45,896 nt of DNA from Fibrobacteria bacterium (GTDB lineage Bacteria; Fibrobacterota; Fibrobacteria; UBA11236): the NCBI GenBank assembly GCA_021155885.1, contig JAJNBB010000014.1, forward strand, positions 1 through 45,896. Reading direction: 5' to 3'. The notes under the pieces were generated by a model. The model worked only from the letters and a program-made list of their open reading frames with translations. It made no database searches and was not told the DNA's origin. Made by a program: the position numbers and the translations under genes. Below are positions 1-6,752 of this stretch, piece after piece (position 1 is the first letter of the stretch; each line of letters opens with the position of its first letter).

Positions 1-1
1 T

Positions 2-322
2 CATGCGGGCGTATGGGGGTTGACCGTGATCGGGTTGCTCGCCTTCTGGAGGGCGGGCGCGGTACCGCGCCGCGAGGGCGACGGCCTCGTGCTCTGCGGC
101 GCCATGCTGCTCGGCTGGGGGCTCTTCAACACGATCGAAGGGACCGTCGACCACCTCATACTGGGCATCCACCACGTCCGCGAATACGTCGTGAATCAAG
201 CGCCGTGGGACTGGGGCTTCCTGGCCACGGGCCTCGTGCTCTGCCTCGCCGGCATCGCCTGCATCACGCGCGGCGTGCGCACCCGCCACCGCCTGGAAGC
301 CCGCGCCGGCGCGCCGGGGTAA
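2..322 (+). CDS. DUF2243 membrane protein, 5' end outside the window
   Basis: The reading frame is open from the first base of the window to a TAA at 320-322, so the N-terminus lies upstream. The visible 106 residues contain hydrophobic segments and the block GWGLFNTIEGTVDHLILGIH followed by HVRE, which matches the DUF2243 family of small bacterial membrane proteins (family recognition from memory). The C-terminus is short and basic. The family has no established function, so none is assigned. A promoter for the next gene starts directly after its stop codon. Confidence is good for the family and low for any role. Confidence 0.72.
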   Translation, partial: HAGVWGLTVIGLLAFWRAGAVPRREGDGLVLCGAMLLGWGLFNTIEGTVDHLILGIHHVREYVVNQAPWDWGFLATGLVLCLAGIACITRGVRTRHRLEARAGAPG

Positions 323-351
323 TTGACAGCCTGTATCCTGTTGGCTACACT
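323..351 (+). promoter_or_regulatory. Sigma70-type promoter of the antidote gene
   Basis: TTGACA at 323-328, a 17-bp spacer, and TACACT at 346-351. The -10 hexamer ends six bases before the ATG at 358, so the expected transcription start falls on or next to the start codon. This implies a leaderless transcript, and no Shine-Dalgarno sequence is present. Confidence 0.7.
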
Positions 352-357
352 TTTCCC

Positions 358-666
358 ATGGCCGAAATCCGGAAGGCAAAGACGAAAACAACCCCCTACG
401 ACGTCGCCGAGCATCTGCGCACGCCCGAAGAACGAGCGGGTTATCTACAAGCCATCATTGAAGAGTTCGAAGGCGACCCGAAGTATATCATGGAAGCCTT
501 GGGCGACATCGCCCGCTCCGAGGGCATGACCCACGTGGCCCGTGCATCCGGGGTGTCCCGCGAGAGCCTGTACAAGTCCCTTTCGGGCACACGCAACCCG
601 GAGTTCTCCACCATCCTCAAGGTCATGGCCGCGCTGGGGCTTCAGTTTCACGTCACCGCGCGTTAA
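358..666 (+). CDS. HigA-like addiction-module antidote protein (HTH), orphan
   Basis: A 102-residue protein. The region DVAEHLRTPEERAGYLQAI (about residues 11-29) followed by a C-terminal helix-turn-helix (VARASGVSRESLYKSLSG, about residues 62-79) is characteristic of the 'probable addiction module antidote' family (TIGR02684/HigA-like). Such proteins normally bind their own promoter and neutralise a RelE/HigB-type nuclease encoded next door. No toxin gene is visible: upstream is the DUF2243 fragment and downstream is a convergent hypothetical gene. It is therefore an orphan regulator, or its toxin has been lost. The start at 358 is set by the promoter immediately upstream. A longer frame from position 13 has unrelated composition and is not used. 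Confidence 0.8.
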   Translation: MAEIRKAKTKTTPYDVAEHLRTPEERAGYLQAIIEEFEGDPKYIMEALGDIARSEGMTHVARASGVSRESLYKSLSGTRNPEFSTILKVMAALGLQFHVTAR

Positions 667-687
667 GCGCAGGCCTTCCCGCCCCGG

Positions 688-1035
688 CTACCGCTTCCCT
701 TCCAGCCGGTTCAACTCCTCCAGCAGCCCCCACATTCGGTCGGTGTCCAGGTCGCCCGACTGCTCCAGCCGACGGACCAGGTCGCGGTACAACACCCGTT
801 CGGCGGGAGTGGTCTTGGGCGGCACGCGGAAGTCCTCCACGAACAACCCCAGCCGCGCGTACAGCGCGCTGCCGGGATGCGGGCTGCGCGGCCCCTGCCC
901 CGCCACGATGCGGGCCCGCGCCAAGGTCGCCGCGCCCTCGACCGCCTCGCGATACGCCTGCCAGGCCTGCTGGCCGCCGATGTTCCCGAACGCCGCGCGC
1001 TCCGTCTTGGTCATGTGCCGTGTTCCGAATCGCAT
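688..1035 (-). CDS. Hypothetical protein, 115 aa
   Basis: Small soluble, charged protein of no family I recognise. It has an alanine/arginine-rich middle and a C-terminal amphipathic helix (RRLEQSGDLDTDRMWGLLEE). I chose the ATG at 1035 because a -10-like TATGGT lies six bases upstream of it on this strand, the same spacing seen at other first genes here. An ATG at 1014 is the alternative. It is convergent with the antidote gene (21 bases between stops) and divergent from the SDR gene at 1092, so the 57 bases between the two starts must hold both promoters. No transmembrane segment or signal peptide is seen. Confidence 0.55.
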   Translation of the reverse strand: MRFGTRHMTKTERAAFGNIGGQQAWQAYREAVEGAATLARARIVAGQGPRSPHPGSALYARLGLFVEDFRVPPKTTPAERVLYRDLVRRLEQSGDLDTDRMWGLLEELNRLEGKR

Positions 1036-1091
1036 GGGAATACCATACAAGGGGCGAGGGACGCCCGCCACCCCCGTGTATATTGGAACCC

Positions 1092-1826
1092 ATGGCCCGC
1101 ATCCTCATCACCGGCTCTGCCGACGGACTCGGCGCCCTCGCCGCCCGCGCGCTCCTCTCCCAGGGCCATCAGGTCATTTTGCACGCCCGCAACCCCGCGC
1201 GCGCCCAGGCCGCTCTCGCCGCCGTGCCCGGCGCCGACACCGTGCTGGTCGCCGACCTCGCGAAAGCCGACGAAGTCCTCAGCCTGGCCGACCAGGCCAA
1301 CGCCCTCGGCCCCTACGACGCCGTGATCCACAACGCCGGGGTGTACCAGGTTCCCCACGAGGAGATCTTCGCCGTCAACAGCCTGGCGCCCTACCTCCTC
1401 ACCTGCCGGATCGAAAGCGAAGGGCAAAAACCCCGGCGCCTGATCTACCTGAGTTCGGGGGACCACCGGGGCGGCCGCGCGCTGCTGAACAACCTCGAGC
1501 GCGGCACGAGCTACGCCGACTCCAAGTTCCAGATTTTGTTGTTGATGAAGGCCGTGGCGCGGGCGTGGCCCGCGGTCTATGCCAACGCCCTCGATCCCGG
1601 GTGGGTGCCGACCAAGATGGGAGGCCCCGCGGCGCCCGACGACCTCGACGAAGGCTACGCGACCCAAGTGTGGCTCGCGGCCAGCGAAGACAAGGCGGCG
1701 AAGGTCTCCGGCAAGTACTTCTACCACCGCAAGCCCGTCCGCTGCGCGTCCGGGGTGGAGGACACCTTCCTGCAGGACGCCTACATCGCGCGCCTGGAGC
1801 TCATCAGCGGGGTCAAGCTGGAATAA
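1092..1826 (+). CDS. Short-chain dehydrogenase/reductase (SDR)
   Basis: A 244-residue Rossmann-fold oxidoreductase. It has the cofactor motif TGSADGLG at residues 7-14, NAG at 81-83, the catalytic serine near 121-122 and the YxxxK pair Y141/K145 (YADSK). These define a classical SDR using NAD(P)H; the substrate cannot be read from sequence. The helix after YxxxK and the C-terminal 'PGWVPTKMGG' loop are typical. The start at 1092 follows TATATT (1079-1084) by seven bases without a Shine-Dalgarno sequence, again suggesting a leaderless mRNA. It is monocistronic, since the next gene lies on the other strand. Confidence 0.85.
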   Translation: MARILITGSADGLGALAARALLSQGHQVILHARNPARAQAALAAVPGADTVLVADLAKADEVLSLADQANALGPYDAVIHNAGVYQVPHEEIFAVNSLAPYLLTCRIESEGQKPRRLIYLSSGDHRGGRALLNNLERGTSYADSKFQILLLMKAVARAWPAVYANALDPGWVPTKMGGPAAPDDLDEGYATQVWLAASEDKAAKVSGKYFYHRKPVRCASGVEDTFLQDAYIARLELISGVKLE

Positions 1827-1832
1827 CCCGGC

Positions 1833-1943
1833 TCAACCCAGAAGCAGGCGATTGCAGCCCGCGAGCAGAATACCCAAGGCAAGCAACCAGAGTTTTTGCG
1901 AAGCATGTCGCCGCTGCGGCACTATCCGGGTTGTTGTGATCAT
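1833..1943 (-). CDS. Candidate tiny lipoprotein, 36 aa
   Basis: A short frame with a clear lipoprotein signal: a basic n-region (RIVPQRRHASQK), a hydrophobic core (LWLLALGILLAG) and a lipobox ending at Cys, then only NRLLLG before the stop. The mature peptide would be about seven residues on a lipid anchor, shorter than entericidins. The start at 1943 is preceded by a -10-like CATATT six bases upstream. An internal GTG start would give 29 residues. Its position between a terminator (1964-1996) and the convergent SDR stop leaves room for nothing else. It may instead be the remnant of a longer lipoprotein gene. Confidence 0.4.
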   Translation of the reverse strand: MITTTRIVPQRRHASQKLWLLALGILLAGCNRLLLG

Positions 1944-1963
1944 GACTTCAATATGAAAAGACA

Positions 1964-1996
1964 GCGCGGGCGCGACCACGGGGGTGTTACCCGCGC
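1964..1996. terminator. Hairpin terminator after the small acidic protein gene
   Basis: GCGCGGG (1964-1970) pairs with CCCGCGC (1990-1996). On the minus strand it is followed by GTCTTTTC, and on the plus strand by TTTATT. It lies 15 bases beyond the stop of the minus-strand gene at 2011. Confidence 0.6.
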
Positions 1997-2010
1997 TTTA
2001 TTACAGCGAC

Positions 2011-2199
2011 TCAGGAACGATTGTCGCCGAAGTCCTCGTCGCGCAAGGCGGCGAAGGCTCCCCGGCCGCTGATCTGACCCAGCTCGGGCAAAGAGCCCTC
2101 GGAGTCATAATCGTAGGTCGCGACGGGGAAAACCGCATCGCCATTCAACGCATGTTCATTATACCGGTCATCGAGGTCGATCTTGCGGGGACGGGGCAT
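2011..2199 (-). CDS. Small acidic protein, MxRPRK/DDRYNE family (copy 1)
   Basis: A 62-residue acidic protein of no family I recognise. It begins MPRPRKIDLDDRYNEHALN, continues with an acidic variable middle, and ends PELG...FAALRDEDFGDNRS. A second gene at 5183-5371 has the same length and plan: M-x-R-P-R-K, DDRYNE, a short variable stretch, PELG, RDED. This shows a real conserved family in this genome. The start is fixed by AAGGAGT seven bases upstream and by alignment with the paralogue. It lies downstream of the RIO kinase gene on the same strand, with a hairpin between. The basic N-terminus and acidic remainder suggest a small interaction protein, but no function is inferred. Confidence 0.72.
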   Translation of the reverse strand: MPRPRKIDLDDRYNEHALNGDAVFPVATYDYDSEGSLPELGQISGRGAFAALRDEDFGDNRS

Positions 2200-2264
2200 G
2201 GGAGACTCCTTGCGAAGCGGCCTGAATGACCGCATGGAGCCAATCTCATTCACGGGGAAAGCCG

Positions 2265-2291
2265 GTCCCATGGGGTTTAAGCCCCATGACC
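2265..2291. terminator. Palindromic hairpin between RIO kinase and small protein genes
   Basis: CATGGGG (2269-2275) and CCCCATG (2282-2288) around TTTAAG, extended by GGTC/GACC. There is no T-run on either strand, so it may be a processing or pausing structure rather than an intrinsic terminator. It sits 5 bases past the RIO kinase stop. Confidence 0.35.
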
Positions 2292-2295
2292 CCCT

Positions 2296-3342
2296 CTATC
2301 GCCGTTTGGACCCTTGGGACCGGCCTCTTCCCCATTGCGGCTGGGGCTTTTCCACGGGCCGCGCGACCAACCCGTTCGAGGGCTTCGCGAAGCGGCCGCC
2401 CCCCTGCCTCTTTTCGTTGCCGCGCACGTCCGGTTCGTTGATGCGGTGCAGCATTCCGTCCTTAGGCTCTTCCGCCCCCCTGCCCGCACGCTCGGCCTCG
2501 CGCTCTTTCTTCTTCGCGACCTTGAAGTCGCGCTCCTTCTGCGCGTCCTCGATCACGCGCAGCACGCCGCCCACGTCGACGCTTTTCTTCGGTTCCACGA
2601 ACGCGCCCGTGAGCTCGACTTCGGGCGTGAGCTTGCCCTTCTCGTACAAGGCCCAGATTTCCTTCGCGTACTGCAAGGTCAACAGGACGGGCTCGAAGCG
2701 GCCGAAGAAGCGCGCGAGGTTGTCCACGTCGCGCTTGAACAGCATCTCGGCGCTGTTGTTGCCCGCGGCGTTGACGGCCTGCGGCAGGTCGATGATGACC
2801 GGCCCGCGATGGTCGACGAGGACGTTGAACTCGGAGAGATCGCCGTGGATGAGCCCCGCGCACAGCATGCGCACGACCTGGTGGATGAGATCCTCGTGAA
2901 ACTGGATGGCCTCGTCCGAGGTCAGCACGACGTCGTCAAGGCGCGGCGCCACGTCGCCGTCGACGCCCACGATCAATTCCATGATAAGCACGCCATCGTA
3001 GAGCCCGAAGGGCTGCGGCACGCGCAGGCCCGCGGCGCTGAGCGTGTTCAGGGCGGCCACCTCGGCCGTCATCCATGAGGTCTCGGCCTGCTTTTGCCCG
3101 TAACCGGTGCGTTTCGCCATCGCGCGCGCGTCGCGGCTGCCCTTGACCTGGCGCCCCTCCTGATATTGCGCTGCCTGCCGGAAACTGCGATTGTTGGCCT
3201 CCTTGTACACCTTCGCGCAGCGCACGCTCTCCCCCACGCGCACGAGGAAGACGTCGGCCTCCTTGCCGCTTTTGACCTGTCCCAGGACCTCGTCGATGAC
3301 GCCGTCCTCGACGAGGGGTAGAAGTTTGGAAGGGATTTTCAT
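2296..3342 (-). CDS. RIO1-type serine protein kinase
   Basis: A 348-residue protein kinase-like enzyme of the RIO family. Visible motifs: the flexible loop SGKEADVFLV (residues 25-34), the ATP-binding lysine K44 in CAKVYKE, the catalytic loop HGDLSEFNVLV (H156-G-D158) and the metal-binding IIDLPQAV (D175). Bacterial RIO1-like proteins are cytosolic; their targets are poorly known. The region after about residue 215 is a charged linker and an Arg/Gln/Pro-rich tail (ending GRGRSQGSKRR) that could bind RNA, which is inference. The gene reads toward the small acidic protein at 2011. Confidence 0.85.
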   Translation of the reverse strand: MKIPSKLLPLVEDGVIDEVLGQVKSGKEADVFLVRVGESVRCAKVYKEANNRSFRQAAQYQEGRQVKGSRDARAMAKRTGYGQKQAETSWMTAEVAALNTLSAAGLRVPQPFGLYDGVLIMELIVGVDGDVAPRLDDVVLTSDEAIQFHEDLIHQVVRMLCAGLIHGDLSEFNVLVDHRGPVIIDLPQAVNAAGNNSAEMLFKRDVDNLARFFGRFEPVLLTLQYAKEIWALYEKGKLTPEVELTGAFVEPKKSVDVGGVLRVIEDAQKERDFKVAKKKEREAERAGRGAEEPKDGMLHRINEPDVRGNEKRQGGGRFAKPSNGLVARPVEKPQPQWGRGRSQGSKRR

Positions 3343-3432
3343 GGGGTTGTCTTCGCGGGAACAGCGTCCTGGCGGGGAAAGGGAAAGGTAGGTGAATTTT
3401 CCGGCACTTCCCTCATCCCGAGCCCGTCGAAC

Positions 3433-3462
3433 TTGACAGGTAAGCTATTACTTACCTATTTT
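3433..3462 (+). promoter_or_regulatory. Promoter with palindromic operator of the ArsR-family gene
   Basis: TTGACA at 3433-3438 with TATTTT at 3457-3462 (18-bp spacer). The perfect inverted repeat AGGTAAG (3438-3444) / CTTACCT (3451-3457) separated by CTATTA fills the space between the two hexamers. Dyads in this position are typical autoregulatory operators of ArsR/SmtB repressors. The ATG at 3470 lies seven bases after the -10, so the mRNA is probably leaderless. Confidence 0.65.
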
Positions 3463-3469
3463 CTTCCCC

Positions 3470-3817
3470 ATGCGCCCGACCGCCCAAATGCCCAACCAAA
3501 GGGACTCCCCGGAGCCCTTCACCGCCATCGCCAGCCCCGTGCGGCGCCAGATCCTCGACCTGCTTTCGGACGGCGACCGGCCGGTGAACCACATCGCCAG
3601 CCACTTCGAGATGAGCCGTCCCGCGATTTCGCAGCACCTGCAAATCCTGCTCGTGGCCGGCCTCGTGGCCCAGCAGCGCCAGGGACGCGAGAACTACTAC
3701 CGGCTCGTGCCCGAGCGACTGGCGCCGGTGCGCGACTGGATCCGCCACTACGAACGCTTCTGGGACGACCACCTGGGCCGCCTCAAGAAATTGCTGGACG
3801 AGAGGAAATCGCGATGA
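3470..3817 (+). CDS. ArsR/SmtB-family transcriptional repressor
   Basis: A 115-residue winged-helix regulator. The core FTAIASPVRRQILDLLSDG, the recognition helix MSRPAISQHLQILLVAGLV and the wing QQRQGRENYYRL are the ArsR/SmtB signature. No cysteine metal site is present, so it probably senses something other than a metal. Its stop overlaps the next start (ATGA at 3814-3817), coupling it to the SRPBCC gene. The ArsR plus SRPBCC/AHSA1 plus small DoxX-type membrane protein arrangement recurs in many bacteria. The operator palindrome in its promoter supports autoregulation. Confidence 0.9.
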   Translation: MRPTAQMPNQRDSPEPFTAIASPVRRQILDLLSDGDRPVNHIASHFEMSRPAISQHLQILLVAGLVAQQRQGRENYYRLVPERLAPVRDWIRHYERFWDDHLGRLKKLLDERKSR

Positions 3818-4245
3818 CCCTGGAGAATACCGTGCGCCGGGAGATCCATCTCCCCCACCCGCCCGAAAAAGTCTGGGAGGCGCTCACCGACCGCGCCCTG
3901 CTGGCCGCGTGGCTGCACCCCAACGACTTTGAAGCACGCGTGGGCCATCGCTTTACCTTTCACGTGCCCGCCAAGCCCGCCGTGAACTTTCCCGGGATGA
4001 CCGTGCAGTCGGAGGTGCTGGAGCTCGAACCGCCGGCGAAGCTGGTGCTGGCGTGGAACGCGGCCGAACCCGTGGCCGACACCCGGGTCTCGTTCCGGCT
4101 CGAAGCCGACGGAGCCGGCACGCGCCTGTATCTCGAACATTCGGGCTTCAACCTCGACCACTCCTTCGGCAAGCACGCGCGCCAGGGCGCCGAATACGGC
4201 TGGGGCGAGATGCTTGCCCGCCTCGGCGAAGTCCTGACACGTTAA
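3814..4245 (+). CDS. SRPBCC (AHSA1/START-like) domain protein
   Basis: A 143-residue helix-grip-fold protein. It starts with the typical first strand (VRREIHLPHPPEKVWEALTD), has the conserved AAWLHPNDFEARVGHRF segment, and ends with a long C-terminal helix (GAEYGWGEMLARLGEVL). Members of this subgroup form a cavity for hydrophobic ligands and are usually paired with an ArsR regulator, as here. The ATG overlaps the upstream stop (ATGA), so the start is fixed by coupling. The ligand is unknown. It may deliver the signal to, or be titrated by, the regulator, which is inference. Confidence 0.88.
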   Translation: MTLENTVRREIHLPHPPEKVWEALTDRALLAAWLHPNDFEARVGHRFTFHVPAKPAVNFPGMTVQSEVLELEPPAKLVLAWNAAEPVADTRVSFRLEADGAGTRLYLEHSGFNLDHSFGKHARQGAEYGWGEMLARLGEVLTR

Positions 4246-4279
4246 CCTGAACCCCCACTTCCCCCAAAGGAGATTTCTC

Positions 4280-4648
4280 ATGAACGTTTTACTCTGGATA
4301 CTTCAAGGTCTGTTCGCCCTGCACACCCTCATGGGCGCCATTTGGAAGTTCGCCAATCCGGCGAAGTCCGCCATCCCCACCCTCGCGGCGATCCCGCACG
4401 GCTTGTGGATCACGATCAGCGTGCTGGAATTGCTGGCGGCTGCGGCCCTGGTCGTTCCCGCGCTCAACAAATCCTGGGGCGTGCTGGTCCCCATCGCCGC
4501 GCTTTTCGTCGTCGCGGTGATGGCGCTGTACTGCGTGGTGCACCTGGCTTCGGGCAGCCCGGAATACAGTCCCCTGGTTTACTGGATCATCGTGGCCGTC
4601 GTGGGCGCGTTCATCGCCTACGGGCGCCTCGCGCTGCGGCCGCTCTAA
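4280..4648 (+). CDS. DoxX-like small integral membrane protein
   Basis: A 122-residue protein with four predicted membrane helices and an N-terminal MNVLLWILQGLFALHTLMGA that resembles DoxX-like families. A good ribosome binding site (AAAGGAGA) lies seven to eight bases before the ATG. It is 34 bases downstream of the SRPBCC gene and is probably the last gene of the ArsR operon. The function of such proteins is not settled. The conserved glycine/lysine motif after helix 1 (GAIWKFANP) fits this family better than a transporter. Confidence 0.75.
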   Translation: MNVLLWILQGLFALHTLMGAIWKFANPAKSAIPTLAAIPHGLWITISVLELLAAAALVVPALNKSWGVLVPIAALFVVAVMALYCVVHLASGSPEYSPLVYWIIVAVVGAFIAYGRLALRPL

Positions 4649-4681
4649 ACCGGCCGGGAAATCCAGTCGGGGGAGCCGGAA

Positions 4682-5098
4682 TTACTTCCCCTTGTTCCCC
4701 TCGAGCTTCGAGATCGCGTCGAAGTTCGCCGCGATCAGCTTGAGCGCGAGGTCGATCGAATCCCGCGGCAAGGTCCCCTTATGCTGCCACCGGTTCAAGG
4801 TGCCGGCCAAAGAGCCCTGCGAGGGGTCGAGGAGCATCTCCCACTGGGCCATGCTTTCCTTGTTCTTGGAGCGCAGCAGGCCGTCGCGATGGGCGCTGTT
4901 GAGCCCCGCCATCACCGAATCCGCCGTTCTCGCGCACAGGGAATAGTTTCGGTCCGCCTTGCGGACCAGGCGCAACGACTCGATTTTCAGCCGCGCGGTT
5001 TCATCGAAGGAGTATTGGTTGAACGGGGCGAGGATCGCGCACCCCGAAAAGAGCATGAAAAAAGCGGCAGCCACGCCTGTCAAGTGTTTGCCTACCAT
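4682..5098 (-). CDS. Predicted lipoprotein, unknown family
   Basis: A 138-residue protein with a signal peptide MVGKHLTGVAAAFFMLFSGC whose lipobox (LFSGC) predicts lipidation at about Cys20. The mature part is helical and charged (ETARLKIESLRLVRKADRNY) with two further cysteine/serine-rich stretches, and is not a family I recognise. The start at 5098 was chosen so that the signal peptide begins at its basic residues; an upstream in-frame ATG at 5143 would add 15 unlikely residues. It is convergent with the DoxX-like gene. Confidence 0.7.
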   Translation of the reverse strand: MVGKHLTGVAAAFFMLFSGCAILAPFNQYSFDETARLKIESLRLVRKADRNYSLCARTADSVMAGLNSAHRDGLLRSKNKESMAQWEMLLDPSQGSLAGTLNRWQHKGTLPRDSIDLALKLIAANFDAISKLEGNKGK

Positions 5099-5182
5099 GA
5101 AAGGCTCCGTGTTCCTAGGGCACAACCTATGCCGCCACCACACGATGCAAAAAGGGGGGCGACGAGGCTATCCGGTAAACAC

Positions 5183-5371
5183 CTACTCCGCGTTGTCGGG
5201 GAACAAATCCTCGTCGCGCAGAAAGTCCAGGCGCTCCTCGGTACCGGCTTCCCCCAGTTCGGGGACCACGTCCTCGACCTCGAAATCCGTCTCATGGGCG
5301 GGCTCGTGGCCGAAGTTCAGGGACTCTTCGTTGTACCGGTCGTCGGCTTCCAGCTTGCGGGGACGCGCCAT
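5183..5371 (-). CDS. Small acidic protein, MxRPRK/DDRYNE family (copy 2)
   Basis: A 62-residue acidic protein, paralogue of the gene at 2011-2199. It starts MARPRKLEADDRYNEESLN and ends with PELG, then LDFLRDEDLFPDNAE. Length, N-terminal motif and the PELG...RDED block are shared; the middle (GHEPAHETDFEVEDVV) is different. The ATG at 5371 begins ten bases after the stop of the 58-residue gene at 5382-5558, so the two are an operon. No strong ribosome site precedes it, which fits translational coupling. Function unknown. Confidence 0.72.
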   Translation of the reverse strand: MARPRKLEADDRYNEESLNFGHEPAHETDFEVEDVVPELGEAGTEERLDFLRDEDLFPDNAE

Positions 5372-5381
5372 GGTCCGGCGC

Positions 5382-5558
5382 CTACTTGGCTTCGACGATG
5401 GGAGGGTGCAGTTGGACGACGCCCGTGTGGTTGCCCACCTGGTTGACCGACTTGATGGGGGCGACGAACACCTCCACGACTTCTTCCTGGAATTCGGCGC
5501 CGCCGGCGGCGGCTTTGAGGGCGTTTTCTGCGTTTTTGGTGTTGTCTTTATGGGCCAT
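5382..5558 (-). CDS. Small hypothetical protein, 58 aa
   Basis: A 58-residue protein: a lysine/asparagine-rich N-terminus (AHKDNTKNAENALKAAAGG), then a strand-rich stretch (EEVVEVFVAPIKSVNQVG) and a C-terminal VVQLHPPIVEAK. GGAGGT four to nine bases upstream fixes the start at 5558. It leads a two-gene operon with the small acidic protein at 5183. Copy 1 of that acidic protein has no such partner, so partnership is possible but not required. No known family is recognised. Confidence 0.65.
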   Translation of the reverse strand: MAHKDNTKNAENALKAAAGGAEFQEEVVEVFVAPIKSVNQVGNHTGVVQLHPPIVEAK

Positions 5559-5787
5559 GTGACCTCCAGGTTGGGGACACAATACGTGGCCATGAGTACA
5601 GGATGCAAAAAGAACGGTCCTAAAACGGTTAAGGCGAAAATGAATCGGCGCCGAAGCGCTCTCTCGAACCCCAAACCTTCATTTCAGCCTTAAAACGCTC
5701 CTTTGGCTTACTCCCTCCCTTCCAAAAGATTATTTTTAACCGTCCCGGCGCGTCCGGCACACGCATTCTATCCTGAAAAGGCATTCC

Positions 5788-6675
5788 ATGAAGAAGATCG
5801 GCATGATCGGCATCGGCCTGATGGGCCACGGCATCGCGAGCAACCTCGTCAAGAAGGGCCAGACCCTCACGGTGCTCGAGCACCCCGGCAACCAGCCCCT
5901 TGACGGTCTCAAGGCGCAGGGCGTCACCTCGGTGAACACTGCCCGCGAACTGGCCGCCCAGGTCGACGTGCTCATTCTGTGCGTCACCGGGACCCCGCAG
6001 GTCGAAGCCGTGCTCACGGGCGAAGGGGGCAACGACGGCGTCCTCAAGGGAATCCGCCCGGGCACCATCATCATCGACTGCTCCACCGCCGTGCCGGCCT
6101 CCACCGAGCGCATGGCGAAGTTGGTGCACGACGCCGGCGGCCGCTTCGTCGACTCCCCCATGACCCGCACGCCCAAGGAAGCCGCCGAAGGCCGCCTCAA
6201 CCTGCTCGTCGGCGGCGACAAGGCCCTGTTCGACGAAGTCCGCCCCATTTTGGCCTGCTTCGCCGAGAACATCACCTACTCCGGCCCCGTGGGCTCCGGC
6301 CACATCATGAAGCTGCTGCACAACTACGTGTCGCTGGGCACGTTGACCTTGATCGCCGAAGCCGCGGCCTCCGCCAAGCGCTTAGGGCTAGACACCGAGA
6401 CCTTCGTGCAGGTGCTCGAGCAGGGCGGCGGCCACGGCGCCGCGCTCACCCGCATCAAGCCCTACCTGCTCTCGGGCGACGCGGGCAACATGCGCTTCAG
6501 CATCTCGAACGCGCACAAGGACCTCGGCTACTACAACCAGATGACCGAGGACGCGAAGCTCGACAACACCATCGCGGCCGCCGTGATGGAGACTTTGGGC
6601 GAGGCCAAGGAGCAGGGCGATCCGAACGGGTTCCTGCCCGAGATGGCCACCCGCATCGCGGACCGAAAGGCATAG
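5788..6675 (+). CDS. Beta-hydroxyacid (3-hydroxyisobutyrate-type) dehydrogenase
   Basis: A 295-residue NAD(P)-dependent oxidoreductase. The N-terminal Rossmann motif GMIGIGLMGHGIASNL (residues 5-20), the DSPMTRTPKEAAEG substrate loop and the catalytic-lysine region VGSGHIMKLLHNYVSL define the 6-phosphogluconate/3-hydroxyisobutyrate dehydrogenase superfamily. The exact substrate cannot be told; tartronate semialdehyde, hydroxyisobutyrate and related acids are candidates. A ribosome site (AAAAGG) lies about nine bases upstream. A strong terminator follows the stop, so it is monocistronic. The 229 bases before it, back to 5559, hold only the divergent promoters. Confidence 0.85.
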   Translation: MKKIGMIGIGLMGHGIASNLVKKGQTLTVLEHPGNQPLDGLKAQGVTSVNTARELAAQVDVLILCVTGTPQVEAVLTGEGGNDGVLKGIRPGTIIIDCSTAVPASTERMAKLVHDAGGRFVDSPMTRTPKEAAEGRLNLLVGGDKALFDEVRPILACFAENITYSGPVGSGHIMKLLHNYVSLGTLTLIAEAAASAKRLGLDTETFVQVLEQGGGHGAALTRIKPYLLSGDAGNMRFSISNAHKDLGYYNQMTEDAKLDNTIAAAVMETLGEAKEQGDPNGFLPEMATRIADRKA

Positions 6676-6709
6676 GAAGCGAAAACGGACGCGCACCATT
6701 CCCTCGGAA

Positions 6710-6744
6710 GACCGGTCCCTGCCAGGGCCGGTCTTTTTAATTTT
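6710..6744 (+). terminator. Rho-independent terminator
   Basis: GACCGG (6710-6715) pairs with CCGGTC (6728-6733), with an inner CCCT/AGGG pairing, followed by TTTTTAATTTT. It ends the dehydrogenase transcript nine bases before the cytochrome gene start, so that gene must have its promoter in or over this terminator. Confidence 0.8.
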
Positions 6745-6752
6745 CGGACACC

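Noticed and set aside
13-357. An N-terminal extension of the antidote protein back to position 13
   Set aside because: The extension overlaps the DUF2243 gene in another frame, has shadow-frame composition, and lies upstream of the antidote promoter.
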